Origin: Cyprinodon diabolis
Lineage: Eukaryota; Chordata; Actinopteri; Cyprinodontiformes; Cyprinodontidae
Length of the DNA: 64,000 nucleotides
Assembly (NCBI GenBank): GCA_030533445.1
Contig: CM060081.1
Location: forward strand, 40,288,611 to 40,352,610
Direction: 5' to 3'
The notes under the pieces were generated by a model that was given only the letters and a program-made list of their open reading frames with translations, was not told the origin of the DNA and searched no databases. The stretch's first letter is position 1. Every line of letters begins with the position of its first letter. Positions 46,786 through 60,900 of this stretch are shown here, piece by piece. Made by a program: the position numbers and the translations under genes.

Positions 46786-49206
46786 TAATGCAAATTAAGT
46801 TCCCCTCTTTGTCTGCTAAGAAAGAAATTGAAGCACCACTTCTAATAGTTACAAAAAGAGGAGCAACTTACCACATTTAGAGACAAAAATTTGTATTAAA
46901 AAATATCACTGCTGTTGATACTGCATACCTTGTTATTAATTTATTCGATCATTAAATGGCATTCAATCTTATTGCAAATTTCACTTTTTGGGTAATATTT
47001 GCATTAAAAAGAATTATTCAAATAATATCACTCAAGTTAAATCATGAATTTCTTAAAAGAGTTAAAGTAATTAATTGTAGTAAGTAAATGTTGGTCAGAG
47101 ATCCAGGTCCTCTCTTGGCAATTGCTTTAAAAATGATTAAAAATCAAATCTTCATTCATATTATTGCAATAGAGCTTTGAAGTACATTTTATTTTGGGTT
47201 TTTGCTTTTTCTATAAACTAGAAACAGAAGTCCCTTCTTGGCAGGATCGGCTGACAGTCCCCTGTTGGTAGGGTGGGCGTGTAGGTGTGTACAAAATGAC
47301 AGATAAGAATCAACCTACAAATATAACATGGTCACAAGTTTAGGATCAAAGGTAGCAGAAGATATGTGTGTGTGATTTTATGCATGCATCTGTGCACGTG
47401 TGTTTCTGTATACACGTGTGACTGTTTGTGAGCAAGCAGGTTTAAATGTTTATGTTGAAGCCAGAGGCACACGAATGTGTTAGGTGGTTCTTTCACAGGA
47501 AACAATGAGTAACGCCTTCTGTACATATATGTGCAAATCTGGCTTAGAAAGCTTTTTCCAGCAAATACAAATGAAATCAAGTTTTCTAAGCAGAGATGAA
47601 TTTATTTGTATTATATTAATATGTTTTTATGACTGGGGACATTAAAGGCGTCCTCACCCAGAAATCAGACCTCTTCATGTTAAGGCCTTTGCTTGGCTCA
47701 GTGAAAACCTCCTGGATAATCCAGAGACCCGGGGTTTTTTTTTTTTTTTTCATGTGGGCTCCATGTTCAAACCAGAAAAGCCAACAATGACGTTTAGATA
47801 AAATCCTCCTTTATTTACATAATTTGTGGAAGGGTAAAATGACATCCCTGTGTAATAACTGCAGAGTATATGAGGAAAAAAAAGGAGCACATGAGAAAAG
47901 TCATTTGTAAACTTTAAAAGTAATTTTTTTATTTGAACCTCACTTCAAAAACTATAAGTATTCCTTTATATTAAAAAGACAGGGTGGACAAAGAGCGAAT
48001 AATTGCTGGGTAATTATTCCACAGTTAACACTGACAGTTTACAGCCAGGTCATTTCCAGTGTAACATCACCATAATAGCTGCCCTTGACAAGCTCCATAT
48101 CCAGCTGGTACTGAAGATGTACGTCTAAATTATACTAATGGTATTGGCAGTCATGAATCAATCAGATCTGCTCAGTATATTCAGCTCTGAATCGGGAAAT
48201 TCATTCTCAGCGAAGTGGAGGACAATCCATTTCCATTATGAGCCGGTTTTTCAACATAGATTCAGAACACAGGCTGAGAAAAAAAGACAGGCATCACTGC
48301 TGACAGCTAAAGGAAATATATATATCTATAAGACCTCTGACATACTCATGCCGCAAATTATTTTCTGTTTATTGTTGCACTGAGCTGCTTGTTGAACAAA
48401 ACGGGTTCTCCAGCTGGCCTCCAAGGGGTGTACTGCCAAGCCTAAATCTGTCTTCATCTTCAGATACCAAAAGGCTTTTAGCCTTTTAGTGTCTGAACAT
48501 CAAAGAGTTTGAGAGTAAGAAACCTCTTCCTCTTTAAATAGATTCTGCCCTTATCTCTATATCAAGACCATTTTTAGAAACAATTTTGCTTGTTGCAGGG
48601 ATACAAGGCAACTCAAGCACTGTGGTTCTCAAGTTCTCCCTGCTGTTTGATTTAAAAGATGAGATCACAGAGATTTCCTTTTGTTTTGGTAAGAATCAAA
48701 TTTTACTTTTTTGTCTGAAAACCCCAGTAAGCAATACTGCAGTATAAAAAAAGAGAAAATAAAGTTAACTGATTATGACCTGTTTAACAAAATGATGTGG
48801 TTAAATCTCAAAGTAGGTTTTAAAGAACTGAATAAATAATTTATAGCAAGCTTACTTTCTAACTTTAATCAATGTGGAGAAAAAAAGTTTGTTTTAATTT
48901 TGCTTTAATTTTTAAAGAATGATTTTGTTCATTGGCCTATTTCTAATCAGATTTGTAAGCTTTACCAATTTTTCTGAAAAGAAGAAATACAACAAAATAC
49001 ATTAACAAGCAAGAGATCAACTTAAAGACAACTGAAAGCAAAAAGAGCTTTAATGCAGCAAAGGATAAGAAATGTTTATGGCTTTTTTGTTTTGTGCATA
49101 TTCTACACCTATATTGTAGATAACATAAGAGAACATCAGAGGATAGAAACAAATTGAAGGGAAGCATTTAGTCTGGAAAACAAGAGCATAATTTTCTTCA
49201 AGAAAT
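46786..49206. other. Intergenic sequence, nothing recognised
   Basis: This is AT-rich with a poly-T tract near 47735. A minus-strand frame at 47332-47580 lies in GT-rich repeat-like sequence and was not called. Confidence 0.4.
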
Positions 49207-49930
49207 GCTGTTCCCCAAGATTTTCATGATCTTGGCACCTTTAGGCTGGGTTCTACTCCTTTTTCTCTCATCTGCTTTGCTCCGCCCTGCGCTCATTACT
49301 GTATCTCTCATCACTCTCACCTGTTGCTGCTGCTATTTAAGCCTCCGGATCCCAGCCTTTGGTGCCAGACTATTCAAGCTTCTAACGAGACTTACTCTAG
49401 CGTTCCCTGTATTTAGTTCTGCCTGTTCCTGACCTGTTTCTGTCCACGGTCATCTGAGTTTTGGCCACTCCTGTTTTGTTCTGTTTGCCGGTCCCGTGTT
49501 TCTGGACTGTTACCTGGATTCCTCCTGTTGATTATCTTGGACCTGTCTTCTGACTATGGCTTGTATTAACCCTCCTGGAACCTTCAGTTCCCCTGCATGC
49601 TCTGGCTGCTGCAAGATGCTGCTCCTCTTCTCTCCTGGATCTCGGGTACCGGCTCAGTAACAAGCTACAGAGTTCCGCTTCTCTGGACTTCACCCCTTCT
49701 TCTGGGCTAGGACTAAACTTTGTCAGGTCTGTGGCTTTTATGGTCATAGTCGTTCCTCATTTGAGTTTTTTAAGTCACGGACCTTAGCCTCTACTCCTGC
49801 AGAGATTCCAGTGAGCCTGCCACAGCAGACGAACAGCTGCACGCTTTGTTCAATAAGCGCCTTTTAATATGTCACTGTCTGTCTCACCTGCATTCTGGGT
49901 CCTACTTTTGAGCCTTCTAACAAGGATGGC
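49207..49930 (+). mobile_element. LTR-like element
   Basis: This pyrimidine-rich segment is of LTR type, with a TATA-like CTATTTAAGCC near 49335 followed 25-30 bases later by a GGTGCCAGAC leader. It has a weak AATAAG near 49850 and a possible TGTTCC...TCTAACA terminus pair. No target duplication was found and no internal genes are present. The architecture is like the LTR family at 1313, but base identity is low. Confidence 0.5.
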
Positions 49931-52249
49931 TTTATTCAGATGCATTCAATGATTCCCATGCTTAGATGGGACTTTAATGGTCAGATAGCATGTTTTTTTT
50001 ATCTTAGAACAATTATGGTATCACAGTTTCCATTTGTTTGAGTTTTTCTCCTGCCTCCTTGGTAAACCCAAACCACACACTCTGAATTTATGTCATCTTT
50101 CTCTATATTTTATTACTAACAGAAAGTTTAGGAACATCTGAGGTAATCTTTGAAAGCTTTGTCATCCCTGAGGCCATTTAAGAGGTTCTGCTATACACTA
50201 TTCTCAAATCCATCAACAGTAGTGTAAAATGTGTTTGCCTCCAGACAAAATTTTTCTGCTTTCAGATTATCAAACAGATTTTAATATTGACCAAAATATC
50301 CAGAGGAAAAACAAAAGAATCTCACTAGACATTAAATGCCTTGGATTCTGTGCCTCTCTACCTCCAGAGTGTAAATCCATATTTCACATATGAGTTGGAA
50401 ATCTATTCATATTTCATATTATATGATATTTCATATCATATTTCAATCTGAAATTTTGAGTTCCATATGATGTCTTCTTGGTCCAGCTAAGATGCTTTTC
50501 AAATAGTCTCTTAATGAGTGGCCTGAGACTGACAGCTGTAATCTGTGCTGTATATGTCTGTCTGGCTCTTAAAGTTATAACTTCAGAGCTTTAAGCGTTT
50601 TGAATCAGCCTTAATCTCTGAAATGGGCTTTCAACATGAACTCAACTCTACCCATTTAATTGTGAGCCTTTTTCTTCTGCATGTTTCCTTTCTATTGAAC
50701 TTTCCATTAATATGCTTGGATACCTCACTCTGAAAAGTCAGCTTCTTTAGCAATGGCCTTTCATTTTGAAGGGCTGCCAGCAACTATCTGCTGGAGAAGA
50801 CAAGAATCTTATCCATTATTGTATGGACCATTACATTAATGCTACTAAAAAGAAAATCATTTATTTATTGCCCTAGGTAATACTCTTCTTCTTTAAAAAA
50901 AAAAAAAAAAAAAAACATTACTTTGAGACATTTAACTCTGTGTAATTGATATGTCACAAGGCATCATGTCCATTCATCATCTAACTGATGCATGGGCATG
51001 TGTATGTTTAAAACATACCAGGTTTGTGCAAATCAGATGGAAAAAGATGAATAAAACTAGACAGTTGGATACTTGCAGGAGCAAAGATCATAACCATTCA
51101 TGTGACACAATACAACCAGGAAAGCAGACTGATTCACACACTTGCACTCTCGACCTCCAGGTTCCTTGCAATTTATAGAACACCTTTTTTGTCAGAGGGG
51201 ACCAGAGGAAAGCCACACAGGCAAAGGGGAATAAGACTTCACACATACAGACCCCTGCTAACAAAACTTGTAAACAGACAACCTTCATCCTTTGTGGGAA
51301 TAGAGGTTTGCAGACATTGTAGCTCAGAGGAAACAGGGACATGTTTTATTCTGGAAGGAAAAAAAGGAGCAAAAAGACCATTAAGCAAAGCACAGAGAAA
51401 ACAAACACAAAACAAAAAATCAAGCTAGCAAAATAAGAAGTATTGATATATAAAAAGTATATATAAGAGAACAATAAAAACTATAGATGACTTTCTTGGG
51501 ATGAAGAAGGCATAAATTATGAACTAGTTTTATATGCGTGTATGGATGAGAGCCATATGGACGATGAGAAAAAAGATTTAAATCCTTCAATCAAGTTGGA
51601 GGTAAGATTAAATCAAATATTGATTTATACTTAAAAGAGCGTTACCTGTTTGTTTGAGAGTCTATCTTTTCTTATAGTTACTTAAAAATCATATTAATAC
51701 CCACCGGACATTAGGCTCCTATTTATGCATGTCCTGAAATACTATAAGATCAAATAGTATTCATCATGGTGGTGTTTCAGTTTTGATGAGTCAAAATCTA
51801 AGCTCCTTAATTTTATTTTTACCCAGTAAAACCTGATGCGACTCGCGTTATTAAAACACAACTGCAAAGTCCTTCCTTGCTTTGTTTGCACATTCAGTGT
51901 CTGCCACATTTTGTGTAAGCCCTGTTCTACTGTGTAGAACAATAAATGACTCAAAAGCCGTTCATATTTTATTGCAACACTTTAATAACTCATTGAAAAT
52001 GTAATAAAATCTAATTTATTGGAGCAGATTTATTCACTAGAGAGGCACGCAATCTTAAGGAATGATTGTTTCCATGAATATCAGGAGTTATGGAGCCAAA
52101 GAATCAGGTTAAAAAACATAAATGAAAATAACTAAAGCCTTTTTTAATCATTCAATCCCGGGGAAGGATAAGAATTCCTGGAAGTGTGTACTTTAGTCCA
52201 ATATTTTGCTTTTCCGCCAGAAACTCTTTGGATTGAAACAAAGAATACA

Positions 52250-52284
<35 letters not shown>

Positions 52285-52633
52285 CATTAATGAGAGGAGG
52301 AATATTGTAAGTTCTGATTTTATCAATAGTAATGTAAAAACATATTTAACTCAGTCAAAAAATCTAAGTTATATATGGAGTGTTACTTGCAGCAATATTA
52401 ACTCCATACAGAATAGTGTGGAAAATCCGTTTACATTCACAATGTCCAAAAGGATAGAAATAAAAATGGATCAATGGATAATTTATTTTATTATTTGTAT
52501 TTTACTTATGTTCCACAGTATCAGAAATAATGAAATCTTAAACTGTGTTACAGATAAAGCTCACACTAAAACAAGAGACAAATGTTATGTAATAAGAGCA
52601 ACCTTTTTTAAATTTTTTTTTTTTAAGGGACAG
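49931..52633. other. Intergenic sequence, nothing recognised
   Basis: Poly-A tracts occur near 50896-50919 and 52257-52284. Short open frames show no domain. Confidence 0.4.
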
Positions 52634-53350
52634 TGTCAAGTCTCGGAGCAGGGGACCCAGTATAGAAAGAGAAAATACGCAGTTATTTCAAAACTGCGGA
52701 TCTGCAGTAACAGCAAGGACGTCTCAGGCAGGAAAACTCAGGTTAGTGACCACGTTAATCTGATGGAGGATGATTATGTATGTGTAAGTCACTAACCTGG
52801 TTTTATAATTTAGAACGAAGTACGATCCAGCCAGTGGGCTGTCAATAAGATGCAGCAGGCGCCGCACAGAGTGTCCAAGACGCAGCAGCCCCAGAGGATG
52901 GTGAACGAGCAGAAGACCAGATCCAGCAGGCGAAGGAGGGCAGAATAATCCAGAGGGCAAAGCCAAAGATGTTGAAAAGGAAATGGTCAGGATTCAGAAC
53001 CAGGAGATGAGAAGTCAGAAGAGGTTCTGAAAAGAACAAGGAAACAGCTCCAAGTTCAGCAAACAGGCAGAATCCAGCAGAAGTCCAAAGACAGGTTAGG
53101 CAAACATATCAGAATGGGAACAGGCAGGATCGTTGGTTGAGAGGCAGAACAGGTCAGGATCAGGTCATCAGAAACCCTAAGGTAACGTTGGAACACTCTT
53201 ACCACTGGCTCGAGAATAATCTCATCAGATGATTGGAAGCAGGCAGGGCAAATGGAGACAAGAGCAGGTGGATCAGATGAACGGTAATGAGGAAATGGGC
53301 AGAGCTAGGTAGGTGATTGAAAAGAGTAATCAAGGCAGTCATGAGCGCAA
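52634..53350 (-). mobile_element. LTR-like element, minus orientation
   Basis: In reverse complement the sequence is rich in CCTG and CTGCCT units, like the other LTR elements here. It ends with ...CGAGACTTGACA (plus-strand TGTCAAGTCTCGG at 52634). The far end and target duplication are unresolved. Overlapping open frames on both strands carry no domain. Confidence 0.4.
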
Positions 53351-54104
53351 ATATCATCAAAGAAAGTGAAACAAAACATTGTAAAAGAAAATCTTTGCTG
53401 TGATGAGATGACAAAGTATTTATAGTTAATACTAATTTTCAACAAAATTCACTGGTGTACTGTAAAGATTGCTCTAGATTGAATAATCATTCTGATCTTG
53501 ACCTTTAGCTTTTATAGACAAGTTTCAATTCTTTGTTAAATCACAAAAAAAAATCTGTGTAAGAGTTAACTTGCTTAAGAAATAAACTTGTTTGACAAAA
53601 TAATGAAAAAGATGACTAACAAGTTTTATATAGTTCACTTTACATAAAGCTACTTTTAGTCTGAGATTGTTCATTACAACGCTGCTCTGCATGAACTGTG
53701 TCTGAGAAAACTGAAACTTAAGTTCATCTCTACCTTTTTTTTTAGGAATCTTTTACCATCAAGAAACTGTACAGTGACAAAAAATTACAACAGATAAGAC
53801 CTGACTCGACAAAATAAAAGAAACTAGTGGTCCTTTCTAACGTTAACCTTCTGGCAGCTGTCTTTTGTAAAAGAGACTAGCTTGGTTCGGTTCGGTTGAA
53901 CAATGACACAAAACTAAGGAGTCTTTCTCTCTTCTGTTGCAGACAGTTTACTGCTAAAAACTTGGGCATAATTCCTGTTGCTTCAAAATTATTATTATTT
54001 TTTTTTGTATTTTCATCTTACATTAAAATGGATCATAAAAGTTTCAACTAGACCATTAAAACAATCTTCCTATTTATATCTTGGAGCTGTTCCGTAAAAA
54101 TTCA

Positions 54105-54205
54105 AAAAATATCCACTGGACTTGGTTTTCAAGATTTGAAGACGTTTCGCCACCTCTCCAGAAAGCTTTCTCAATTCAAAAATCTTTCAAAAACTTTCAT
54201 CAGCA
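54105..54205 (+). repeat. Dispersed repeat ('GACGTTTCGCCACCTCTCC' type)
   Basis: AAGACGTTTCGCCACCTCTC, followed by AGAAAGCTTTCTCAATTC, is a fish-wide retroposon tail motif. A related copy in the other orientation lies at 63423-63543. Confidence 0.5.
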
Positions 54206-56532
54206 TCTTGGAGCTGTGTTTCCAAGTAAAAAAAGAATCTGAAGAGTTCACATTTTAAATCTTGCTCAACAAACTGCAGCTGTGAAGCGAAATTGTTTGT
54301 CATGTAGATTATTATTTCATCTCCAACTTATTTTCTTTTTCTAAGCTTTTAGTTTATCTGTGCCAAACATAGAATCGATCTGCACTAGAGGGTATTTTAC
54401 AGTCTTTTCAAAAATAAAATAATTTTTATTTTCAAACAAAGTTATTAACTCATTAAAAGGCAGAAAAAACTGTTTGGTGTTTTTTAACCAGAGAAGCTGG
54501 TTGAATTATAAACACCAATGCTTTAAAGTTGCTCATTTCGGTTGCACTGCTGACCTCCTGTGTATAGGACAGGGATGCATAAACTGTCTGCCTGTTCCTG
54601 CTCACTTTAAAAACTCAGCTTTAAAGTACATAATGGTTTACATGCAAATGATGACAGCTAAATATTTAACATGGTTATTTATATAACATGGCAGAGTGGA
54701 GCAGGGGAAGGAGAAACATGATGCAAACAGCTGGCGACGGGCAGGTGACCGCACGGCATGTTGCACAAGGTTTACTCCTAAGCAGCTGGAAATATTATAG
54801 TTTTCTCACTTAGAATGTTTCTTTTAAGGGCAGTAACTTCTTCTTTAGCATAGTTTGACATTTTGCTGAGGATCTCAAGAACACCTTGTCAGTAAATGTA
54901 TGCTTTACATTTAAACTAGCTTCTTCTCTTGGGTTGTGCTGACAGTAAATCAATGGAGCAGGGAACAGAAATAACAGCGATTCCACCTTTTTTCCTGGTC
55001 ACTGACAAGATCCCCCTAACTAAGTCTGATGTTATTCACTGACAAACGAGCCATAGCTGTGCACTACAGCATTTAACATCAGCAACTGGGATTACTAACT
55101 CTGCTTTGTTTTCCCGGAAAGTGTATTGTAGGGCATCTGCATGGGCCCTGGGGCCCAACAGAGCCCCTGCTAGCCAGCACAACCACTGCTTAGAAACAAG
55201 CATATTCAGGCATCTCTCCCTAAGGCCCTGGAAAATGGATATTGATCTGGAGCCATGACTAAATGGATTAAATTACAGAGTAGTGTTGGTAGCACGGCAG
55301 CAGAGAGAATGAGACAAGAGGGAGGAGGAGGAACAAGAGATGGCGAGGGAGATGAAACTAAAAGAAAAAGGTGGTATTGGAAGTCTACATTTTTTGCCTC
55401 ACAGACTGATTTCTTTCTTGTGGACTCATTTAATCCACAGCTAAAATAGCAGCCATCCTTGCACGCTGTGTTTCCTAGCATCATCCTGGTCTTCATGCAG
55501 GCATGAGCCAATTGGCTCCAGAGGAACAGCTAGACAGGGGATTATCATCCTCCATTCAGCCAAGGCTGTTGAGTGGTAAGACTGCTAAGTGTGTGCTGGG
55601 AGCAAAAGAAGATGCTCTATCATGAATTCAGAACCTGAATAATCCCGCAGAGAGCGTAAATCTGGGTGAATCAGGCCGTCTGTCAAAGCCGCTTGCTACA
55701 AACAGTTAATCAATCATCAGACCCTCTTAAGCCTCACTCCTGCACAGCCTTGCTCATGGACCCAGGGGCTGCGGAGAATCGCTTTCTGAGTGTCTCTCCT
55801 GTGAGCGCTGATATTCGTGACATCTTTGCATTCACTTGTGACAGGAATATCAAAGAGGTGAGTGTGAACTTCACTAGGAAAGTGTAAAACTGAGTGGGAA
55901 TTGTAGATAACTATAAAAGAGGTTTAGTTTGCCCTATTTACCCTACAGACCCAAAGCAATGCTTTTATTTGAATGCTTCACCACAAAGTTCCCATTTAGA
56001 ACAAGATCCAAGTAAGTAGTCGTTGGAGCAGACAGTCAACAGTGAGAAGAAACAGAACTCACATAAACCAGGACTTAATTTCAGCAGACTGCAATGCCAC
56101 TGCCCTCTCTCCACGTCTCTACGAAAGGAAAGATTATCTTAGCTATGACTCTGTGGAAGATCCAGATCCCACAGGAGGAATTTTATCAACTCAGCTTCCC
56201 TGGCAGCTAAAACTAAAGATCCCCCAAGAGAAAAGAGAGAATATGGTTCAGCATATTCAGCGCCAGTGTCATTTACAATGAATTAATATAGCACACCTGT
56301 ATGTCTTTTCAATGCTAGCTTGTATGATTTTAGAAGCTAAGTTCATAAACTTTTACCATAGTTGAGATTAAATTAAGTTTTGACTTAAAACTTACAGATT
56401 TACAGTTTCTTCCTCATTATCTGCAGAGTAAGTTAAAATATTTACTCTGTTTAACTGGTTAACATTGTGAGCATTTATTGTCTTATGTTCCTGACATTAG
56501 CTCACATTATCTCACAGAGACTATTTTAATAA

Positions 56533-56600
56533 TAATAATAAAAAATTGATTTATACTGCACTTTTCATCAAAAAGACCTCAAAGTACTACAAAAAAGAAA
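56533..56600 (-). repeat. L2-type LINE 3' tail scrap
   Basis: In reverse complement it reads AGTACTTTGAGGTC...GTGCAGTATAAATCAATT, the degraded ending of an L2-like LINE next to an AAT microsatellite. Confidence 0.45.
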
Positions 56601-56735
56601 AGCATTAAAAAAGAAATACATAAAAATAAGAAAAATAATAATGACAAAAAAATCATACTAATAATAAAAGCTGTTTTAAAAGAGAGAAGAAAAAAAAGAT
56701 TTAAAGGGGACCAAAAGTTTTGCTAAAAAGAAATA

Positions 56736-57983
56736 CACTATATTGCCAAAAGTATTTGCTCACCCATCCAAATTATTGGAATCAGGTGTTCCAATCACTT
56801 CCATGGCCACAGGTGTATAAATTCAAGCACCTAGGCATGCAGACTGTTTTTACAAACATTTGTGAAAGAATGGGTCGCTCTCAGGAGCTCAGTGAATTCC
56901 AGCGTGGAACTGTGATAGGATGCCACCTGTGCAACAAATCCAGTCGTGAAATTTCCTCGCTCCTAAATATTCCACAGTCAACTGTCAGCTGTATTATAAG
57001 AAAATGGAAGTGTTTGGGAACGACAGCAACTCAGCCACGAAGTGGTAGGCCACGTAAACTGACGGAGCGGGGTCAGCGGATGCTGAAGCGCATAGTGCGA
57101 AGAGGTCGCCAACTTTCTGCAGAGTCAATCACTACAGACCTCCAAACTTCATGTGGCCTTCAGATTAGCTCAAGAACAGTGCGCAGAGAGCTTCATGGAA
57201 TGGGTTTCCATGGTCGAGCAGCTGCATCCAAGCCATACATAACCAAGTGCAATGCAAAGCGTCGGATGCGGTGGTGTAAAGCACGCCGCCACTGGACTCT
57301 AGAGCAGTGGAGACGCGTTCTCTGGAGTGACGAATCGCGCTTCTCCATCTGGCAATCTGATGGACGGGTCTGGGTTTGGCGGTTGCCAGGAGAACGGTAC
57401 TTGTCTGACTGCATTGTGCCAAGTGTAAAGTTTGGTGGAGGGGGGATTATGGTGTGGGGTTGTTTTTCAGGAGCTGGGCTTGGCCCCTTAGTTCCAGTGA
57501 AAGGAACTCTGAATGCTTCAGCATACCAAGACATTTTGGACAATTCCATGCTCCCAACTTTGTGGGAACAGTTTGGAGCTGGCCCCTTCCTCTTCCAACA
57601 TGACTGTGCACCAGTGCACAAAGCAAGGTCCATAAAGACATGGATGACAGAGTCTGGTGTGGATGAACTTGACTGGCCTGCACAGAGTCCTGACCTCAAC
57701 CCGATAGAACACCTTTGGGATGAATTAGAGCGGAGACTGAGAGCCAGGCCTTCTCGTCCAACATCAGTGTGCGACCTCACAAATGCGCTTCTGGAAGAAT
57801 GGTCAAAAATTCCCATAAACACACTCCTAAACCTTGTGGACAGCCTTCCCAGAAGAGTTGAAGCTGTTCTAGCTGCAAAGGGTGGACCGACGTCATATTG
57901 AACCCTATGGCTTAGGAACGGGATGTCACTTAAGCTCATATGTGAGTCAAGGCAGGTGAGCAAATACTTTTGGCAATATAGTG
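56736..57983 (+). mobile_element. Intact Tc1 transposon, DD34E
   Basis: The terminal inverted repeats are perfect over 29 bp (56736-56764 and 57955-57983, starting CACTATATTGCCAAAAGTAT). They are flanked by TA target dinucleotides at 56734-56735 and 57984-57985. The 1248-bp unit contains only a transposase gene and has no internal deletion. Confidence 0.96.
56870..57901 (+). CDS. Tc1 transposase, apparently intact (343 aa)
   Basis: The start was chosen at the Met in [18 protein letters not shown], the normal N-terminus of the family. The open frame extends 50 codons upstream into the terminal repeat, which is not expected to be translated. N-terminal helix-turn-helix segments (about 10-110, with the [10 protein letters not shown] linker) bind the terminal repeats. 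The catalytic core follows with [22 protein letters not shown] and [15 protein letters not shown], giving two Asp and a Glu with 34 residues between the second and third. The protein ends AAKGGPTSY at full length with no stops or frameshifts. Transposition would be cut-and-paste into TA sites. The long antisense frame over this gene is a shadow. Confidence 0.93.
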   Translation: MGRSQELSEFQRGTVIGCHLCNKSSREISSLLNIPQSTVSCIIRKWKCLGTTATQPRSGRPRKLTERGQRMLKRIVRRGRQLSAESITTDLQTSCGLQISSRTVRRELHGMGFHGRAAASKPYITKCNAKRRMRWCKARRHWTLEQWRRVLWSDESRFSIWQSDGRVWVWRLPGERYLSDCIVPSVKFGGGGIMVWGCFSGAGLGPLVPVKGTLNASAYQDILDNSMLPTLWEQFGAGPFLFQHDCAPVHKARSIKTWMTESGVDELDWPAQSPDLNPIEHLWDELERRLRARPSRPTSVCDLTNALLEEWSKIPINTLLNLVDSLPRRVEAVLAAKGGPTSY

Positions 57984-60900
57984 TATTTTAAGGCCTTTTT
58001 TAAAACACTTGGTGGATTTAGGTGGCATCATAACCTCTGACCAAGGCCTCTGATATTATCAGAATAGATGGTCTGTGGAAGATGGGGGAAGTTTGACTGT
58101 CCTAGAATTCAGCGTGATCGTCCGGTAATTCAATAATGGCATGATGGTGGTGAGTGCTTGAACATGGAGATTACCTATCACTCTCGAGAGCAGTTACCAT
58201 TGAAAAACAGGATTTTCATGCCAGCTCAACCTTAGGAAGCCACTAGGATAATGTTTAGTATTGAATAGGCCTAAGCCATACCACAGTCCACCAAGAAGTT
58301 AACAGTCCAGCAAGTAAAAGTACTCACCATCCTATATGACATCCAAAACAAGTCAACCACTTTTATTTGGGCTGCCGGCACAGAGTCCTCCATATCAGGA
58401 GCCAGGACAGAAACCCAGACAAACACCTTCTGAGACAAGCCTGCATTTATAATGTTTACATCCCACTCCAGAAAACTCAGATGAGAACATGTCTGATAGC
58501 TGACCGTCGAAATAGCTGCTATACTGGGTATATACAGGATATGTGCACAGTAAGATAATAAATCAAAGTTGCCGCAAATTCATAATCAGTATCGTTGCAA
58601 TGGTCAAGCTTTAAATATGGATATGGATATATATAAAACCCACAAAGGGTAGATACAGGTAAAGACAGTTTGTTAGACCTTTAAGAGCTCATATCAGTAA
58701 AACCAACACAGTGATCTTCCTACAAGAAAACATTTAACTTGAGCTGTTAAGATCAGTCTTTTACTGAATGCTGAAAGGTTTTTGTCTTCCTGTTACGCTT
58801 CATTATAATCCAGATTTCCTATGATTTTATTAACTCTTGAACTGGAATCAAAAACGCTCTCCGCCACTCCGTTCCCTTCAGGGCAGCGCTCCCAATCATT
58901 GCTAAATTGAATATTCATAAAGGCTCCATGGATATAGGATGACACATGGGCGTCCGCCTATGCCCGACACACGCATGAAATGGGCATTAACATGGCTTTA
59001 TTTCTGTCTCGTTGAGGTGGAAAACTGCCCGTTTAAATTATATTCAACAGTCCATCCTTTAAGAGGAGCCCATGGTTTCATGTAATTTGTGCAGGTCTCT
59101 TTGAAGATCATAATTTACAGCAGGCATGAGAAGCATCTCTCAAAAGTATTGTGATGTTGTTAACAGCCTCATTAGTGCCTGGATTGACTTGGTTATAATG
59201 TTCCTCCATTCTACAGTTATATGAAATCAGCAAACCCAGCGTAAAGCATATGGATATCTTCCCTCAACAAATTCGTTTTTTTCTACATACGTGGCCTAGA
59301 AATTTCTTAACCCACAGAGCTCCATGTCCTCTGGGTGTGAGAGATACAAAGAAATTTGACAGTCCATGGAAGCACAAAAATCAGTCACTGCACATCATTC
59401 CAGTGTCTTGGTTATAATTGAAAAGCATCGTGACTCTCTGGCTCCATCTGTTGAAGCTGCTTTATAGTTAAAGGCAAATGTTTGTGAACACACACAACCC
59501 AGCATAAAGGAGGGCACTGAAGTCTTTGAAGGCATTGTGCATACAAATGTCAGCTGGGATAACGATTCGCTGGCTGCAGATGATTCTTACATAAGACTCA
59601 TAATTCTTCAAACACGCCTGGCTAAGTAAATTAATGAGGCGCTGGGTGAACTTTTTCATCCATCTACAGAAGAGATATTAGAAATATCCATCTGTTTTCA
59701 GCATTTCCCTGCCATATTTAGTGTGATGCTCAACTTGGATGTGGATACACTCTGTTCAGGTCAGGAGGCTATAGCAGAAATTTCTTAAACATCAAAATCT
59801 GCAGGCTGAGGGAACATGGCGCCCATTTAGGAGATCCTCTTTGTGTGTGCCTGTATTGGGTTAGAGCTAATAAGATTTTTGACTGATAAACCTAAACAAA
59901 GCTTATGGAGTAGCATCAAATGTTTAAGTTCGGGATGTTTGGGAAGAATGAGTGAGAAACGTTCAGAGTGGTTGGGTTCTGATTGAACAACTATTGCAAT
60001 CTAAAAGCATTAAATCCTCCAACCTTAAAGTAGAGATGTGTTCTGGATGCATCGGTTTCCCAGACAGCACAGCTTTGATCAAGCTTTGTCTTTTTTTATT
60101 ACTCCCCTCTTAGTTCTTTGAGAGAGCGCAAATATCGTTTTTCCTACTGATTGATGTAGCATCAAGTTCAATTCTGAACAGACCTTTTAATTCTGTCACA
60201 GACTCCTGACTGCATCCAGCTGCCAACTGAGAATTTGAATTTGTGGGACGCAGCGTTTTGATGCCGACCAGATCATAAATCAATGTCTCTATAGATAACA
60301 GTAATGCCAACAGCCAGTGTTTGTTTACAACATAAAGGAATGAAAAGAAATTGTGGCATTGGCAGTAATTTGGAGCAAAACACCCACAAGTGAAGCAGAG
60401 GAGGCTTTGCAAATGAATAAACACATTTTAGAGTTTTTTTCCCTTAGCCATGGTAATACATATAGAAAAAAAAAACGTTATTGTATCCTTATACTAATGG
60501 TTTTAAGGTTAGTCTCAAAATCACTTAAAACCACTGAAAATGATCAACTAATTGAAAGTAGTGTATTGCATTCACCTGAAATAAGAAATGTCTTTTTTCT
60601 TAATTACATACTTTTTGTAAAAGTAAACAAAAACATTGCATTTCTACTTTAACAAGATACAGCAAAAAGGTTTTTTTCTGAATTAATTAGATCAATTTGA
60701 TAAACGAATAAAGAGCTGTATTTTTTAAATTACGAAAGTGAAAAGAGGAAACAACCATGCCATGACTAGCCTCCAGCATGCAGGTGACTTTGCAATGTCA
60801 ACAAGCTGATTATTGCATGTTCATAAAGAGACAAGAAATTCCCCAGTCTAAATCTTAAAAGTAAAGATGTATTAAATTCAGCGAACAGGAAATAGACTCT

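Noticed and set aside
56042..56281. 79-codon plus-strand frame after an acceptor-like TTTCAG
   Set aside because: No donor/partner exon and no recognised domain. A chance frame is more likely.
57193..57963. 256-codon minus-strand open frame
   Set aside because: It lies antisense to the Tc1 transposase, whose domains are unambiguous. The antisense translation has no domain.
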